The notes under the pieces were generated by a model that was not told the origin of the DNA, did no database searches, and saw only the letters and a program-made list of their open reading frames with translations. 64,000 bases of DNA from the NCBI RefSeq assembly GCF_010731595.1, contig NZ_AP022582.1, forward strand, positions 1,612,001-1,676,000. Reading direction: 5' to 3'. Below are positions 10,845-19,844 of this stretch, in pieces. A program made the translations under genes and the position numbers. Numbering within the stretch: the stretch's first letter is position 1; every line of letters begins with the position of its first letter. Source of the DNA: Mycobacterium seoulense (GTDB lineage Bacteria > Actinomycetota > Actinomycetes > Mycobacteriales > Mycobacteriaceae).

Positions 10845-11072
10845 ATGGGCTTCACCCCGAAGGATGCGGTCGACGCGGCCAGGGATATCGCGACCAACGC
10901 GGTCGAAAAGGCTTCCGACATCGTGGAACACGCCAGCGACATCATCCGTGGCGACATCGCCGGCGGCGCCAGCGGGATCGTTCAGAACTCGATCGACATC
11001 GGCACGTACGCGGTGGACCGCACCAAAGAGATGTTCACCGGCCGCGACGAGGTCGACGACGACGAAATCTAG
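10845..11072 (+). CDS. Small hydrophilic protein (Rv1893-like)
   Basis: A 75-residue protein with a heptad-like amphipathic pattern (DAVDAARDIATNAVEKASDI) and an acidic end, DEVDDDEI. An AGGAGA ribosome site lies upstream of the ATG. Position and size match Rv1893. It may form a helical bundle or associate with a membrane surface; function unknown. Confidence 0.82.
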   Translation: MGFTPKDAVDAARDIATNAVEKASDIVEHASDIIRGDIAGGASGIVQNSIDIGTYAVDRTKEMFTGRDEVDDDEI

Positions 11073-11078
11073 CGGCCG

Positions 11079-12209
11079 TCAGATGGAGGCGGCCTCGTTG
11101 AGCTCGTCGAGCCTGTTGGTCGCCTCCAGGTATTCCTGCACCCAGCGCTCGATGACCGTCGCCGTCTTCTCCACCTTGGTGAACTGGCCGACGACCTGAC
11201 CGACCGGGTTGAACGCGACGTCCACGCTCTCGTTCGGGTACCGGTTCGTTGCCCGCACCGCCATGCCGGAGACCATGTACTGCAGCGGCATGCCGAGCGG
11301 CTTCGGGTTGTCCGGCTGCTCCCACGCTTCGGTCCAGTCGTTACGCAACATGCGGGCCGGCTTGCCGGTGAACGACCGGCTGCGCACGGTGTCGCGGCTA
11401 CCCGCCTTCACGTACGCCTGCTGCTGAACCGGGGTGTTCGAGGATTCCTCGACCATCAGCCACTGCGAGCCCGTCCACGCCCCTTGGGCACCCAGCGCCA
11501 GTGCCGCCGCGATCTGCTGGCCGCTGCCGATACCGCCGGCCGCCAGCACCGGCACCGGGGCGACCTCCTTGACCACCTGCGGCCACAACACGATGGAGCC
11601 CACCTCGCCGCAGTGCCCGCCCGCCTCGCCGCCCTGGGCGATGATGATGTCGACGCCGGCGTCGGCGTGCTTGCGTGCCTGCGACGGCGAGCCGCACAGC
11701 GCGGCCACCTTGAGTCCGGCGTCGTGGATGTGCTTGATCATGTCCGCCGGCGGGGTGCCGAGCGCGTTGGCGATCATCTTCACTTTGGGGTGCTTGAGCG
11801 CCACCTCGACCTGGGGCGTGGCGGTCGCCTCGGTCCAACCGAGGAGCTGCAGGCTGTCGCCGTCGCTGTCCTCGATCGGCACGCCGTGGTCGGCGAGGAT
11901 CTTCTTGCCGAAGTCCAGGTGCTCTTGGGGCACCATCTTGCGCAGCGTTTCGGCCAGCTCTTCGGCGGACAGGTGCGAGTCCATCCCCTCGTACTTGTTG
12001 GGAATGACGATGTCGACCCCGTACGGGTGGTCGCCGATGTTCTCGTCGATCCAGTTGAGCTCGATCTCGAGCTGCTCCGGGGTGAAGCCGACCGCGCCGA
12101 GCACGCCGAACCCCCCGGCCTTGCTGACCGCGACCACGACATCACGACAGTGGGTGAACGCGAAGATCGGAAACTCGATACCTAGCTCATCGCAGATGGC
12201 GGTGTGCAT
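11079..12209 (-). CDS. Nitronate monooxygenase (2-nitropropane dioxygenase-like), Rv1894c type
   Basis: A 376-residue FMN-dependent TIM-barrel enzyme. Typical pieces are FGVLGAVGFTPEQLE near the start, the central IIAQGGEAGGHCG motif near residue 195 (flavin and active-site loop with the family histidine), and VLAAGGIGSGQQIAAALALG near residue 220. It oxidises nitroalkanes or acts on a related substrate. In M. tuberculosis Rv1894c belongs, as I recall, to the KstR cholesterol regulon, and a perfect KstR box lies just upstream here. Confidence 0.9.
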   Translation of the reverse strand: MHTAICDELGIEFPIFAFTHCRDVVVAVSKAGGFGVLGAVGFTPEQLEIELNWIDENIGDHPYGVDIVIPNKYEGMDSHLSAEELAETLRKMVPQEHLDFGKKILADHGVPIEDSDGDSLQLLGWTEATATPQVEVALKHPKVKMIANALGTPPADMIKHIHDAGLKVAALCGSPSQARKHADAGVDIIIAQGGEAGGHCGEVGSIVLWPQVVKEVAPVPVLAAGGIGSGQQIAAALALGAQGAWTGSQWLMVEESSNTPVQQQAYVKAGSRDTVRSRSFTGKPARMLRNDWTEAWEQPDNPKPLGMPLQYMVSGMAVRATNRYPNESVDVAFNPVGQVVGQFTKVEKTATVIERWVQEYLEATNRLDELNEAASI

Positions 12210-12234
12210 GCCTACTCCTGGGACCCGGCCGAAT

Positions 12235-12248
12235 TGAAACGTGTTCTA
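12235..12248. promoter_or_regulatory. KstR operator
   Basis: TGAAACGTGTTCTA matches TNNAACNNGTTNNA at every fixed position. It ends 39 bp upstream of the nitronate monooxygenase ATG on the minus strand, a normal place for repression. The match is direct; control by KstR is inferred from the motif and from the M. tuberculosis regulon. Confidence 0.8.
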
Positions 12249-12322
12249 GTTTAGTACGGACCCCATTGACGTGGCCAGCGGGTCCTGACCTGCGTTTTGT
12301 CACTACGACCCGTCGCTGGCTG

Positions 12323-12787
12323 TCAGACTGCCGCGCTGTGGGCAACCCACAGCACCACGAACGCGAACATGCAGCCGGCGCACACGAGATGATCCCGGCA
12401 GACCGACCTGGCCAGCCGCGCCTGCTCGGGCGCATCGTCCACCCGGCGCCCGAGTCGCACCGCGTCGGGAACCGTTTGCGTCAGGGCCAGCATGATCGGA
12501 ATCCCCGCGAGGACGGCCGACAGCACCAGCAGCCACCACGGTTCCAGGCCGCGGGCGGACTGGAAGGTCAACGCCGCCAACAGGATCACCATGACGAGGG
12601 CGATGAGCCGGCTCATCGGGCGGGACGTGGTGGTGGCGCGGTGGTAGTAAGCCGCGACGGATGCGAGCACAGGCTCGGGCAGATCAGCTGGCGCAGAACG
12701 AAACCGGAGCACCTGCACGTCGAATATCAGATCCATCCACAGGACGGCGAACAGGAACCCGGCGCAGGCCGTGAGCAACGAGGCCAT
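12323..12787 (-). CDS. Four-helix integral membrane protein
   Basis: A 154-residue protein. Helices cover about residues 2-20, 58-72, 80-102 and 135-150, with a charged loop RRVDDAPEQARLARS between the last two. The start at 12787 is set by a strong GGAGG six bases upstream; the frame is open further upstream but that extension looks non-coding. No family is recognised with confidence (it resembles DUF1772-like small membrane proteins). It begins a stretch of genes that I do not recall from the M. tuberculosis order. Confidence 0.75.
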   Translation of the reverse strand: MASLLTACAGFLFAVLWMDLIFDVQVLRFRSAPADLPEPVLASVAAYYHRATTTSRPMSRLIALVMVILLAALTFQSARGLEPWWLLVLSAVLAGIPIMLALTQTVPDAVRLGRRVDDAPEQARLARSVCRDHLVCAGCMFAFVVLWVAHSAAV

Positions 12788-13040
12788 GACGCTCCTCCAT
12801 CTCCGGCTCACTGGGAGCACTCGCTCGACGTGGATCCATTGTTTCTCAGCACCGTGTCGAAGTGGAATCAGCTTGGCCTCGTTCTCGATGCGCACTGCCA
12901 CGTTCACGCGCCCGACACATTTCGTGGTGCCGCCCCGTCTTAGACGGCAGCCCTGACTGCAGGCGTACCTGGTGCGACCGCCGCGCGTGCACCAGCAGCC
13001 CAGCCGTGGGGACATTGGGCACTATCGATTTCCTCGGCGA

Positions 13041-13133
13041 CTACATTCGCCCGTACGCAACGGCCATCATGAGGCCGATCACCGCCATCAGAAGAAACAC
13101 CATCGCCACCGGGTCGATTAGTTCGAACATCAT
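13041..13133 (-). CDS. Possible 30-residue hydrophobic micropeptide
   Basis: An open frame of 30 codons starting with two ATGs and reading as a single membrane helix (VAMVFLLMAVIGLMMAVAYG) between a short acidic head and a basic end. The ribosome site is weak (GGTGA). It lies alone in the roughly 470-bp gap between two minus-strand genes. The composition is unusually clean for a random frame, but coding status is unproven. Confidence 0.4.
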   Translation of the reverse strand: MMFELIDPVAMVFLLMAVIGLMMAVAYGRM

Positions 13134-13256
13134 GCGATCACCACTGCCTCGGGCCGTCAGCCATGCCGGATTGAACGGCTGGTGAATGCCACTACACGAC
13201 GTATGTCGTTGTAGCACAACACGAATGGCGCCTGGTCGCTGATGCCGCCAGCCGAT

Positions 13257-13841
13257 CTACGCCGCGACGCGATGTCGTTGACGCCTACTTCGTTTCGGCT
13301 GCTTGCCTGTCGTTGTGGTGGTCTCTGGCGCCCGAGGGTCACCGTTGCGTCGCGGTGGCGGCCTGTGGTCGGGGTTTTTCGCCACGTACATCTCGTACGG
13401 CACGGCCTCTAGCAGCGTCACCAGCCGTCCCCTCTCGTCGGGGAGCGGGTAGATGCGCTGCTCGCCAGGACGTGCGCCGGCGATCGCGTGGCCCAGCGGC
13501 GACAGCGTCGAGTAGACCGTGACGTCGGCGCCCTCGCCGAAACGCCGGCCGAGCAGGAAGGTTTCCGTCTCGCCGGAGGCGTCGTAGCGGATGGTAAGAA
13601 CCATGCCCGGTTCGGCGATGCGAGCGCCGACGGCGTCCTCACCGACGACTGCGTTGGTCAGCAGATCCTGAATCTCGCATATGCGTGCACGTCGCGCCGC
13701 GTAGCCCGCGACGAGATTCGCGTCATAATCCATGAAGTCGTCGGGAACTTCGATACTGCGCCGCGAGCGCAGCGCGGCGAGCTCATTGTGCAGTCGCGCG
13801 TAGTCCAGTCGCGTCATCCAGATGCGTTCGGTACTAGTCAT
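13257..13841 (-). CDS. GreA/Rnk-like transcript elongation factor homologue
   Basis: A 194-residue protein. The N-terminal helical part (RLDYARLHNELAALRSRRS) and the C-terminal FKBP-like GreA domain (VGARIAEPGMVLTIRY, then STLSPLGHAIAGARPGE) resemble the short Gre-like proteins of mycobacteria. A basic tail (KQPKRSRRQRHR) could bind nucleic acid. An AAAGGA site precedes the ATG; an internal ATG at 13817 is an alternative. The N-terminal coiled coil seems shorter than in true GreA, so rescue of stalled polymerase is only a possibility. Confidence 0.75.
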   Translation of the reverse strand: MTSTERIWMTRLDYARLHNELAALRSRRSIEVPDDFMDYDANLVAGYAARRARICEIQDLLTNAVVGEDAVGARIAEPGMVLTIRYDASGETETFLLGRRFGEGADVTVYSTLSPLGHAIAGARPGEQRIYPLPDERGRLVTLLEAVPYEMYVAKNPDHRPPPRRNGDPRAPETTTTTGKQPKRSRRQRHRVAA

Positions 13842-14252
13842 TTTGGGTGGTGTCCTTTCTCTTGTCGAGGAGTGTCGTCAGGGGCGGGCCCAATGCGGGC
13901 AGCCGCCACTGACGACCCGCAGGGCCCGTGGTGGGCAAATTCCGGCGCGTTTGAACCCGCGGCTATCGCGGGGTGTCAGCGTCCGTTTTCGGCGCAGCGG
14001 ATCGAACTCGCGCAGGGGCTTCGGGTTGCCGGCCGGAGGCGGACTGTTCGGCGTGAACTTTGGTCGTCAATTCCCATGGTGGCGTGAATGGAAGCTGCAG
14101 TGTTTGCCAGAACCGGACAACACCGCGGTGGTCGATTGTCGCCATCCGACAACGCGGATTCGTGATCGTGGCCTGGAAGCCGATACCGCGAATCTCGGAC
14201 CCGCACCGGACGCCGCGGCGGGAAAGTCGCGGCGACGATACGGGTAGTGGGT
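13842..14252. other. Gene-free interval with one long imperfect hairpin
   Basis: No convincing gene in 411 bp. Close to the GreA-like gene lies an inverted repeat GTCGTCAG (13874-13881) with CTGACGAC (13909-13916), extended inward by GGCGG/CCGCC, so the leader of the GreA-like transcript could fold. The rest shows mixed codon use in all frames and may hold a decayed gene. Confidence 0.5.
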
Positions 14253-14903
14253 TTAGCGCTGGTTGGTGTGCCCGTCGCCGTCGACGACCAGATTGTCGAA
14301 GTTCTTTTGCCATTGCGCGTGGCGGGCCCGGTTGAAGGCCGCCCGGGTACCGGCGACCAGCACGCCTGCCGCGATGGCCACGCCGAACCAGGTCAATAAT
14401 GCGGCCGCCACTGCCTCGTCGCCAGCGGTTTCGGGGGGTGGGCCGACATGCGAACCGTCTTCACCCACCCAGATGTCGATCGAATCACCGATGGTGACTC
14501 CCCGAGGCGCCGACACTGCGCCGGTGTGTTCGGTCCCGCCATCAACCCATCGGGCAAGTACGGTGATCGTCGGTCCTAACGATTCGTGGTAGGCGACCTT
14601 GAGGCTGGTGACTGTCCCGGTGACCACGCGACTGATCTGGGCCCGCTCGGCGTATTGGCGGCTGCGGGAGTCGTAGACCACGGTGCCCACGGCGGCAGCG
14701 ATCGGCACGGCAATGACCGAGATGACCACGGCCAGCACCACAACGAGTGCCTCGACTCGATCTCCGATGCGTACCAATGGGTTGAAGCCAAATAGTTGCG
14801 CAAATCGCCACCGCGGCAAGCGCACGGTAAAGGTGTCCAACGCCGTGTCTTCGTCCGACCGATGGCCCGTCGGCCGGCCACAATTGGGATGCGGGGTAGT
14901 CAT
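14253..14903 (-). CDS. Rv1733c-family membrane protein
   Basis: A 216-residue protein with two membrane helices (about residues 50-72 and 168-190) enclosing an outside domain. The signature FNPLVRIGDRVEALVVVLAV, then AVGTVVYDSRSRQYA, matches the Rv1733c family of mycobacterial latency antigens. Rv1733c itself is under DosR; no DosR palindrome was found upstream here, so this copy may be regulated differently. The C-terminus ends in the soluble WQKNFDNLVVDGDGH. Function unknown. Confidence 0.82.
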   Translation of the reverse strand: MTTPHPNCGRPTGHRSDEDTALDTFTVRLPRWRFAQLFGFNPLVRIGDRVEALVVVLAVVISVIAVPIAAAVGTVVYDSRSRQYAERAQISRVVTGTVTSLKVAYHESLGPTITVLARWVDGGTEHTGAVSAPRGVTIGDSIDIWVGEDGSHVGPPPETAGDEAVAAALLTWFGVAIAAGVLVAGTRAAFNRARHAQWQKNFDNLVVDGDGHTNQR

Positions 14904-15023
14904 TGGTTGATTCCTGTCGGCGGGTCGCTATGGCTTCATCGTGGCGTGAGTGGGCCCGGCAGGCTTTGCGGAAACTCAACAATGGCGTCGCGGCCTTTTG
15001 TTGCATTTCGATAGCGTCGACGG

Positions 15024-16547
15024 TTAATCGTCGTCCGCGACCGCGAGGTCGATCATCATGGCCAGCCGCTTTCTGGCGTCGTCCAACGGCAGCTCGGTGA
15101 TTTCGGCCATCTTGCGTAGCCGGTATCGCACCGTGTTTTCGTGTACTCCCAAACGCCGACCGGCCTCGACCGGGTCGCCCTGGGCCTCCAGCCAGCCCCG
15201 CAGCGTCGCCACGTAGTCGGTCTCGTTGGCGCGGTCGTGGCGACGCAGCTCGGCCACCGGTCCACGGTCGGGGGACCGGCCTGACCGCGACCCGATGCGC
15301 AGCCGCTGCAGCAGGATTTCATCCCATGACTCGTCGTAAGCAGGAGGCGTGACCCGCGACGTCGCCTCGTGCAGCGCGAGGCACTCATCGGCCTCGCGGC
15401 GGGCGGCTGCGAGGTCCGCCACCTCGGCTACCCCGCTGATGCCGGCCAACACCGTTACCCGCTCGGGTAGGGCCGCCCGCAAGCCGGTGATCCAGCGTCG
15501 GGCCGTCATTACCTGGTCGCCGGGAAGCACGGTGTAGACGGTGTTGCCTGCCAAGGCGCTGCGGCCTGGACGTGACCAACCGAACCCGGTGGTGGCGCGC
15601 TCGAACGCGAGCAGAAGAGGGGCATCGCGTTCGGTGCTGGTGAACGCTTGGAGTGCGATCACCCGCAACTGACTGTGCGGCAGGCCCAGCCTGCTGGCCA
15701 GCGTGGCGGCGTCAGCGGCGCCCTCCAACAACCGGATCACCAGCTCGGACTCGACCTGGCGCTCCAGGTCCGCGCTGGCTCGTGACCGCAGCAGATGCAA
15801 GGCCACCGTGTGCGCGCCGTCGGCCAAGGCGATGAGCGCGACCCCGTCCAGCGGCGCCGAGCACGCGACCCACACCGACCCGAGGAGTTCTCGTCCCGAG
15901 CGCACCGCCACCACCATCCGGCCGGTCATCCCCTGCTCGGTGTCCTCGGCGACAAACAGTGGATCGTCGGAGGCCGCCAGGTGCGCGAAGACTCCGCGGG
16001 CCTCGAATAATGCGCGCAGCTGTTCCGGTGCCTGTCGTTCCAGGATGGTCGCCACCCGCGCAGAGTCCGCGTCCTGCTGCTGCCTCGAATACGCCAGCAC
16101 CCGCAACAGCCGATCGTGGATAACTAGTGCACCGCCGATGGCGTCGGCCAGACTGTCCGCCAGCGCGAACAAATCGGTGGGACCACGACCGGACTCTGTC
16201 TCACGGCCCTCCAGCACCAGCCCATAGACGACCGCCGCCACCTCGCTCCAGGCCATCTCCTCGTCGACAACCATGATCGCGAGGTCGTCGGACGCACCGG
16301 CGAAGGTCACCTCTTGGCCGTGGCCGCGCAGTAGCACCACGGTGGCCCGAGCCGAGGTTGCCCAATGCACAGCTTGGGTCACCGTGTCGGCACCGATGGC
16401 CAACAAGACATCGCCGACGACGGCGCGGTTTCCGACGGACTCGTGGATGACGACGCTGCGCAATTCCGTCGACCGCGGCACAGATGACCATTTAAGGCGG
16501 ACTCCGTAATCGCCCAACACATTCACTAAGCGGTCCAACGTGATCAC
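15024..16547 (-). CDS. PucR/CdaR-family transcriptional regulator
   Basis: A 507-residue regulator. The N-terminal ~130 residues fit a PucR-type sensory domain (GDVLLAIGADTVTQAVHW). The middle is GGDEF-like (VTVLAGISGVAEVADLAAAR). The C-terminal helix-turn-helix (RRLGVHENTVRYRLRKMAEI, near residue 470) is the hallmark of the CdaR group. It is divergent from the Baeyer-Villiger monooxygenase and probably controls that gene in response to a substrate. An inverted repeat near the monooxygenase start is a candidate site. Confidence 0.88.
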   Translation of the reverse strand: MITLDRLVNVLGDYGVRLKWSSVPRSTELRSVVIHESVGNRAVVGDVLLAIGADTVTQAVHWATSARATVVLLRGHGQEVTFAGASDDLAIMVVDEEMAWSEVAAVVYGLVLEGRETESGRGPTDLFALADSLADAIGGALVIHDRLLRVLAYSRQQQDADSARVATILERQAPEQLRALFEARGVFAHLAASDDPLFVAEDTEQGMTGRMVVAVRSGRELLGSVWVACSAPLDGVALIALADGAHTVALHLLRSRASADLERQVESELVIRLLEGAADAATLASRLGLPHSQLRVIALQAFTSTERDAPLLLAFERATTGFGWSRPGRSALAGNTVYTVLPGDQVMTARRWITGLRAALPERVTVLAGISGVAEVADLAAARREADECLALHEATSRVTPPAYDESWDEILLQRLRIGSRSGRSPDRGPVAELRRHDRANETDYVATLRGWLEAQGDPVEAGRRLGVHENTVRYRLRKMAEITELPLDDARKRLAMMIDLAVADDD

Positions 16548-16780
16548 AAGCCGCTCCCCATACCATCGACCGTAGCGACATTTCTGTGGCCGTTACGGAA
16601 CTCTGGACACGAGACATAACCGGCGACGGCTCTCACGTGATTGGTGGCGAGCCGCATTACGGATTAACGGCACGAACCACATAGGCGGCGAGTGCGCAAG
16701 ACGCAGGGACGAGGACGCTGACGCGCCGTAGCGATCACGCTATTGATCCGCTCCCTCGCCAGCGGGTAGCGTAGTGCTGC

Positions 16781-16809
16781 CAATTACGACACGGCTAGTA
16801 GCGTAATTG
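16781..16809. promoter_or_regulatory. Inverted repeat CAATTACG/CGTAATTG upstream of the monooxygenase
   Basis: Two exact 8-bp arms separated by 13 bp, ending 29 bp before the monooxygenase ATG in the region divergent from the PucR-type regulator gene. Spacing and position suit a regulator binding site. No binding data. Confidence 0.5.
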
Positions 16810-16838
16810 CGGCCCCGTTCACCGAGAGGATCGGCTCG

Positions 16839-18770
16839 ATGCGCAGCGCCTACGCCGGCGTTCCCTTCACCACGTCGACGGCGGAGATCGAAGCCGCCCT
16901 GGCGGATGTCAGCATTCCGACGCTGCTGTTGTCGCTCGTGCACATCACCGGCGACCCGCGCTTCATCCGCGACTTCAAGCAGATGGGCGTCTTCCTCAAC
17001 GAGATCCAGGGATTCATGTCCGAGGAGGACAAGGCGCGGGCCCGGGCGGCGGCCTTGCCGGTGATCACCGACTACCGGGACCGCGGATGTCCCGAGCCGG
17101 AACCGCTCGGCGTCGACCTCATCCGGGAAATGATGGACTGGGCGGCCTGCGAGCACGTGAGTGACGACTACCTGCCCCTGGTCCTGGAAGAGATGGACCT
17201 CGACGGCGTCGATCCGCGCCGCCCGCCGGCCCTGCCGCCGGAAAGCGCCGCAGACGTCCCGGTTCTCGTCGTCGGCTGCGGCGAATCGGGCATTCTGGCC
17301 GGAATCCGGCTCAAGCAGGCCAACATTCCCTTCACCATCGTGGAGAAGAACCCCGGGCCGGGTGGAACCTGGTGGGAGAACAGCTATCCCGGAGCCCGCG
17401 TCGACGTGGCCAACCACTTCTACTGCTACAGCTTCGAACCCAACAACGACTGGACGCACTTCTTCGCCGAGCAGCACGAGCTGCAGGACTATTTCACCCG
17501 GGTCATGAATAAGCACGACCTGGCCGAGCACGTGCTGTGGAATACGGAGGTGCTGGCCGCCGAGTGGGTCGACGACGACGCCACCTGGAGCATCCGGCTG
17601 CGCGGCGCCGAGGGCCAGACGCGCACGGTACGCGCCCGCGCCCTGATCACGGCCGTCGGTCAGTTGAACCGGCCCAACATTCCCGACTTCGCCGGGGCCG
17701 AGACGTTCGCGGGCCCGTCGTTCCATTCCGCCGCCTGGGACCACTCCGTCGACATGAGCGGCAAGCGCGTCGCGCTGGTCGGCGCCGGCGCCAGCGGTTT
17801 CCAGATCGCCCCCGCGATCGCCCCGAAAGTGGAGCACCTCACCGTGTTCCAGCGCACCGCGCAGTGGATGTTCCCCAACCCGATGTATCACGACGAGGTC
17901 GGCGAGGGCATGCGCTGGGCGATGCGCCACCTGCCGTACTACGGACGGTGGTACCGCTTCCTGGTGCTCTGGCCCGGCTCCGACAAGGGTCTGGACGCCG
18001 CGGAGAGCGACCCGGACTATGCCGACCAGGACCATGCCGTCAGCGACATCAACGCCGCCGCCCAGATGATGTTCTCCCAGTGGATCACCAGTCAGGTCGG
18101 TGAACGGGACGAACTGCTGAGCAAGGTGATGCCCGACTATCCGGCCTGCGGCAAACGGACCCTGCAGGACAACGGCAGCTGGCTGCAAACACTGCAACGG
18201 GACAACGTGGAACTGGTGCGCACACCGATCCGCCAGATCACGCCCCGCGGCATCGTCACCGAGGACGGCGTGACGCACGAGGTCGACGTCATCGTGTACG
18301 CCACCGGTTTCCGGCACACCGACGTGCTGTGGCCGCTGAAGATCACCGGCCGCGACGGGGTGGACCTGCACCAGTTGTGGGGGAGCCGGCCGTACGCCTA
18401 CCTCGGCATCACCGTTCCGAAGTTCCCCAACTTCTTCATCATCTACGGGCCCGGGACCCACCTGGCGCACGGGGGCAGCCTGATCTTTCAGTCCGAACTG
18501 CAGATGCGCTACATCGACCAGTGCCTGGCGCGGCTGGCCGAGGCGCACGTGCACTCGATGGAACCGAAGCCCGACGCCGCCACCGATTGGCATGAGCGCA
18601 CCCAGAACCAGATCAAGAAGATGGTGTGGGCGCACCCCGCGGTCAAACACTCCTACTTCAAGAACGCCGACGGGGAGATCCACACCGTCAGCCCGTGGCG
18701 CCTCAACGAGTACTGGGCCGCGGTGCGCGAGCCCGACTGGTCACAATTCGTCGTCCGGCAATGGAAGTGA
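16839..18770 (+). CDS. Baeyer-Villiger monooxygenase with N-terminal extension
   Basis: A 643-residue flavoprotein. An N-terminal helical extension of about 135 residues, like that of 4-hydroxyacetophenone monooxygenase, precedes the FAD motif VVGCGESGILAG (GxGxxG, residues 146-151). The Baeyer-Villiger fingerprint FAGPSFHSAAWD lies near residue 290 and the NADPH motif VGAGASGFQIA near 313. It would insert oxygen next to a ketone to give an ester or lactone. The alcohol dehydrogenase starts 10 bp downstream, so ketone formation from an alcohol and its oxidation may be coupled (inference). Confidence 0.92.
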   Translation: MRSAYAGVPFTTSTAEIEAALADVSIPTLLLSLVHITGDPRFIRDFKQMGVFLNEIQGFMSEEDKARARAAALPVITDYRDRGCPEPEPLGVDLIREMMDWAACEHVSDDYLPLVLEEMDLDGVDPRRPPALPPESAADVPVLVVGCGESGILAGIRLKQANIPFTIVEKNPGPGGTWWENSYPGARVDVANHFYCYSFEPNNDWTHFFAEQHELQDYFTRVMNKHDLAEHVLWNTEVLAAEWVDDDATWSIRLRGAEGQTRTVRARALITAVGQLNRPNIPDFAGAETFAGPSFHSAAWDHSVDMSGKRVALVGAGASGFQIAPAIAPKVEHLTVFQRTAQWMFPNPMYHDEVGEGMRWAMRHLPYYGRWYRFLVLWPGSDKGLDAAESDPDYADQDHAVSDINAAAQMMFSQWITSQVGERDELLSKVMPDYPACGKRTLQDNGSWLQTLQRDNVELVRTPIRQITPRGIVTEDGVTHEVDVIVYATGFRHTDVLWPLKITGRDGVDLHQLWGSRPYAYLGITVPKFPNFFIIYGPGTHLAHGGSLIFQSELQMRYIDQCLARLAEAHVHSMEPKPDAATDWHERTQNQIKKMVWAHPAVKHSYFKNADGEIHTVSPWRLNEYWAAVREPDWSQFVVRQWK

Positions 18771-18780
18771 GCTCGCCACC

Positions 18781-19806
18781 ATGCGTACGGTAGTCGTCGA
18801 CGGGCCCCACAGCATCCGGGTCGACACCCGGCCCGATCCCACCCTGCCCGGCCCCGACGGGGCGATCGTCGAGGTCACCGCGGCCGGCATCTGCGGATCG
18901 GATTTGCACTTCTACGAGGCGGATTTCCCGATGCCGGACCCGATCGCGCTGGGCCACGAAGCGATCGGCACCGTCGTGGAAGTCGGCCGCGACGTGCGCA
19001 CGGTCCAGGTCGGCGACCCCGTCATGGTGTCGTCGGTGACCGGATGCGGCGCCTGCGCCGGGTGCGCCACCCGCGATCCGGTCATGTGCCACAACGGCTT
19101 CCAGATCTTCGGCGGGGGCGTGCTCGGCGGCGCCCAGGCCGACCTGCTGGCCGTGCCGGCGGCCGACTTCCAGCTGCTCAAAATGCCGGAAGGCATCAGC
19201 ACCGAACAGGCACTCTTACTCACCGACAACCTCGCCACCGGCTGGGCGGCGGCGCAACGCGCCGACATTCCCTACGGTGGCACCGTGGCGGTCGTCGGCT
19301 TGGGCGCGGTCGGCCTGTGTTCGCTGCGCAGCGCGCTGTTTCAGGGCGCCGCAACGGTTTTCGCCGTCGATCAGGTCCAGGGGCGGCTGGACCGCGCCGC
19401 CCGGTGGGGCGCAACGCCCCTCAAGGCGCCAGCGCTCGAGGCCATCCTCGCGGCGACGGGGGGCCGCGGCGCCGACGCGGTGATCGATGCCGTCGCCACC
19501 GATGCCTCCCTGACCGACGCGCTCAACGCGGTACGGCCCGGCGGCACCGTCTCGGTGGTCGGCGTGCACGACATGAATCCGTTCCCGCTCAACGCCCTGG
19601 GCTGCCTGATCCGCAGCATCACGCTGCGGATGACCACGGCGCCGGTGCAGCGCACCTGGCCGGAATTGATCCCGCTGCTGCAGTCCGGGCGGCTCGACGT
19701 CGACGGCATCTTCACCACGACGCTGCCGTTGGGGGAAGCGTCCAAGGCCTACGCGACGGCGGCGTCGCGATCGGGCGACGACGTGAAAATCCTGCTGACG
19801 CCGTAG
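18781..19806 (+). CDS. Zinc-dependent alcohol dehydrogenase (Rv1895-like)
   Basis: A 341-residue medium-chain dehydrogenase. Catalytic zinc ligands are Cys in GICGSD and His in LGHE; the structural-zinc cysteines are in CGACAGCATRDPVMC; the Rossmann motif is VVGLGAVGL near residue 172. The ATG directly after the monooxygenase stop was chosen over an open frame further upstream that overlaps that gene. It is convergent with the methyltransferase as in the Rv1895/Rv1896c pair. It probably forms an operon with the monooxygenase. Confidence 0.9.
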   Translation: MRTVVVDGPHSIRVDTRPDPTLPGPDGAIVEVTAAGICGSDLHFYEADFPMPDPIALGHEAIGTVVEVGRDVRTVQVGDPVMVSSVTGCGACAGCATRDPVMCHNGFQIFGGGVLGGAQADLLAVPAADFQLLKMPEGISTEQALLLTDNLATGWAAAQRADIPYGGTVAVVGLGAVGLCSLRSALFQGAATVFAVDQVQGRLDRAARWGATPLKAPALEAILAATGGRGADAVIDAVATDASLTDALNAVRPGGTVSVVGVHDMNPFPLNALGCLIRSITLRMTTAPVQRTWPELIPLLQSGRLDVDGIFTTTLPLGEASKAYATAASRSGDDVKILLTP

Positions 19807-19844
19807 CAACTGCCGGTGGTGACCGGCGCCATGCCGACCACGCC

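Noticed and set aside
14904..15023. DosR box before the Rv1733c-like gene
   Set aside because: No GGGAC-type palindrome was found in the upstream 120 bp.
16740..18683. 647-codon minus-strand frame across the Baeyer-Villiger gene
   Set aside because: Antisense shadow with His/Val-rich low-complexity sequence and no motifs.
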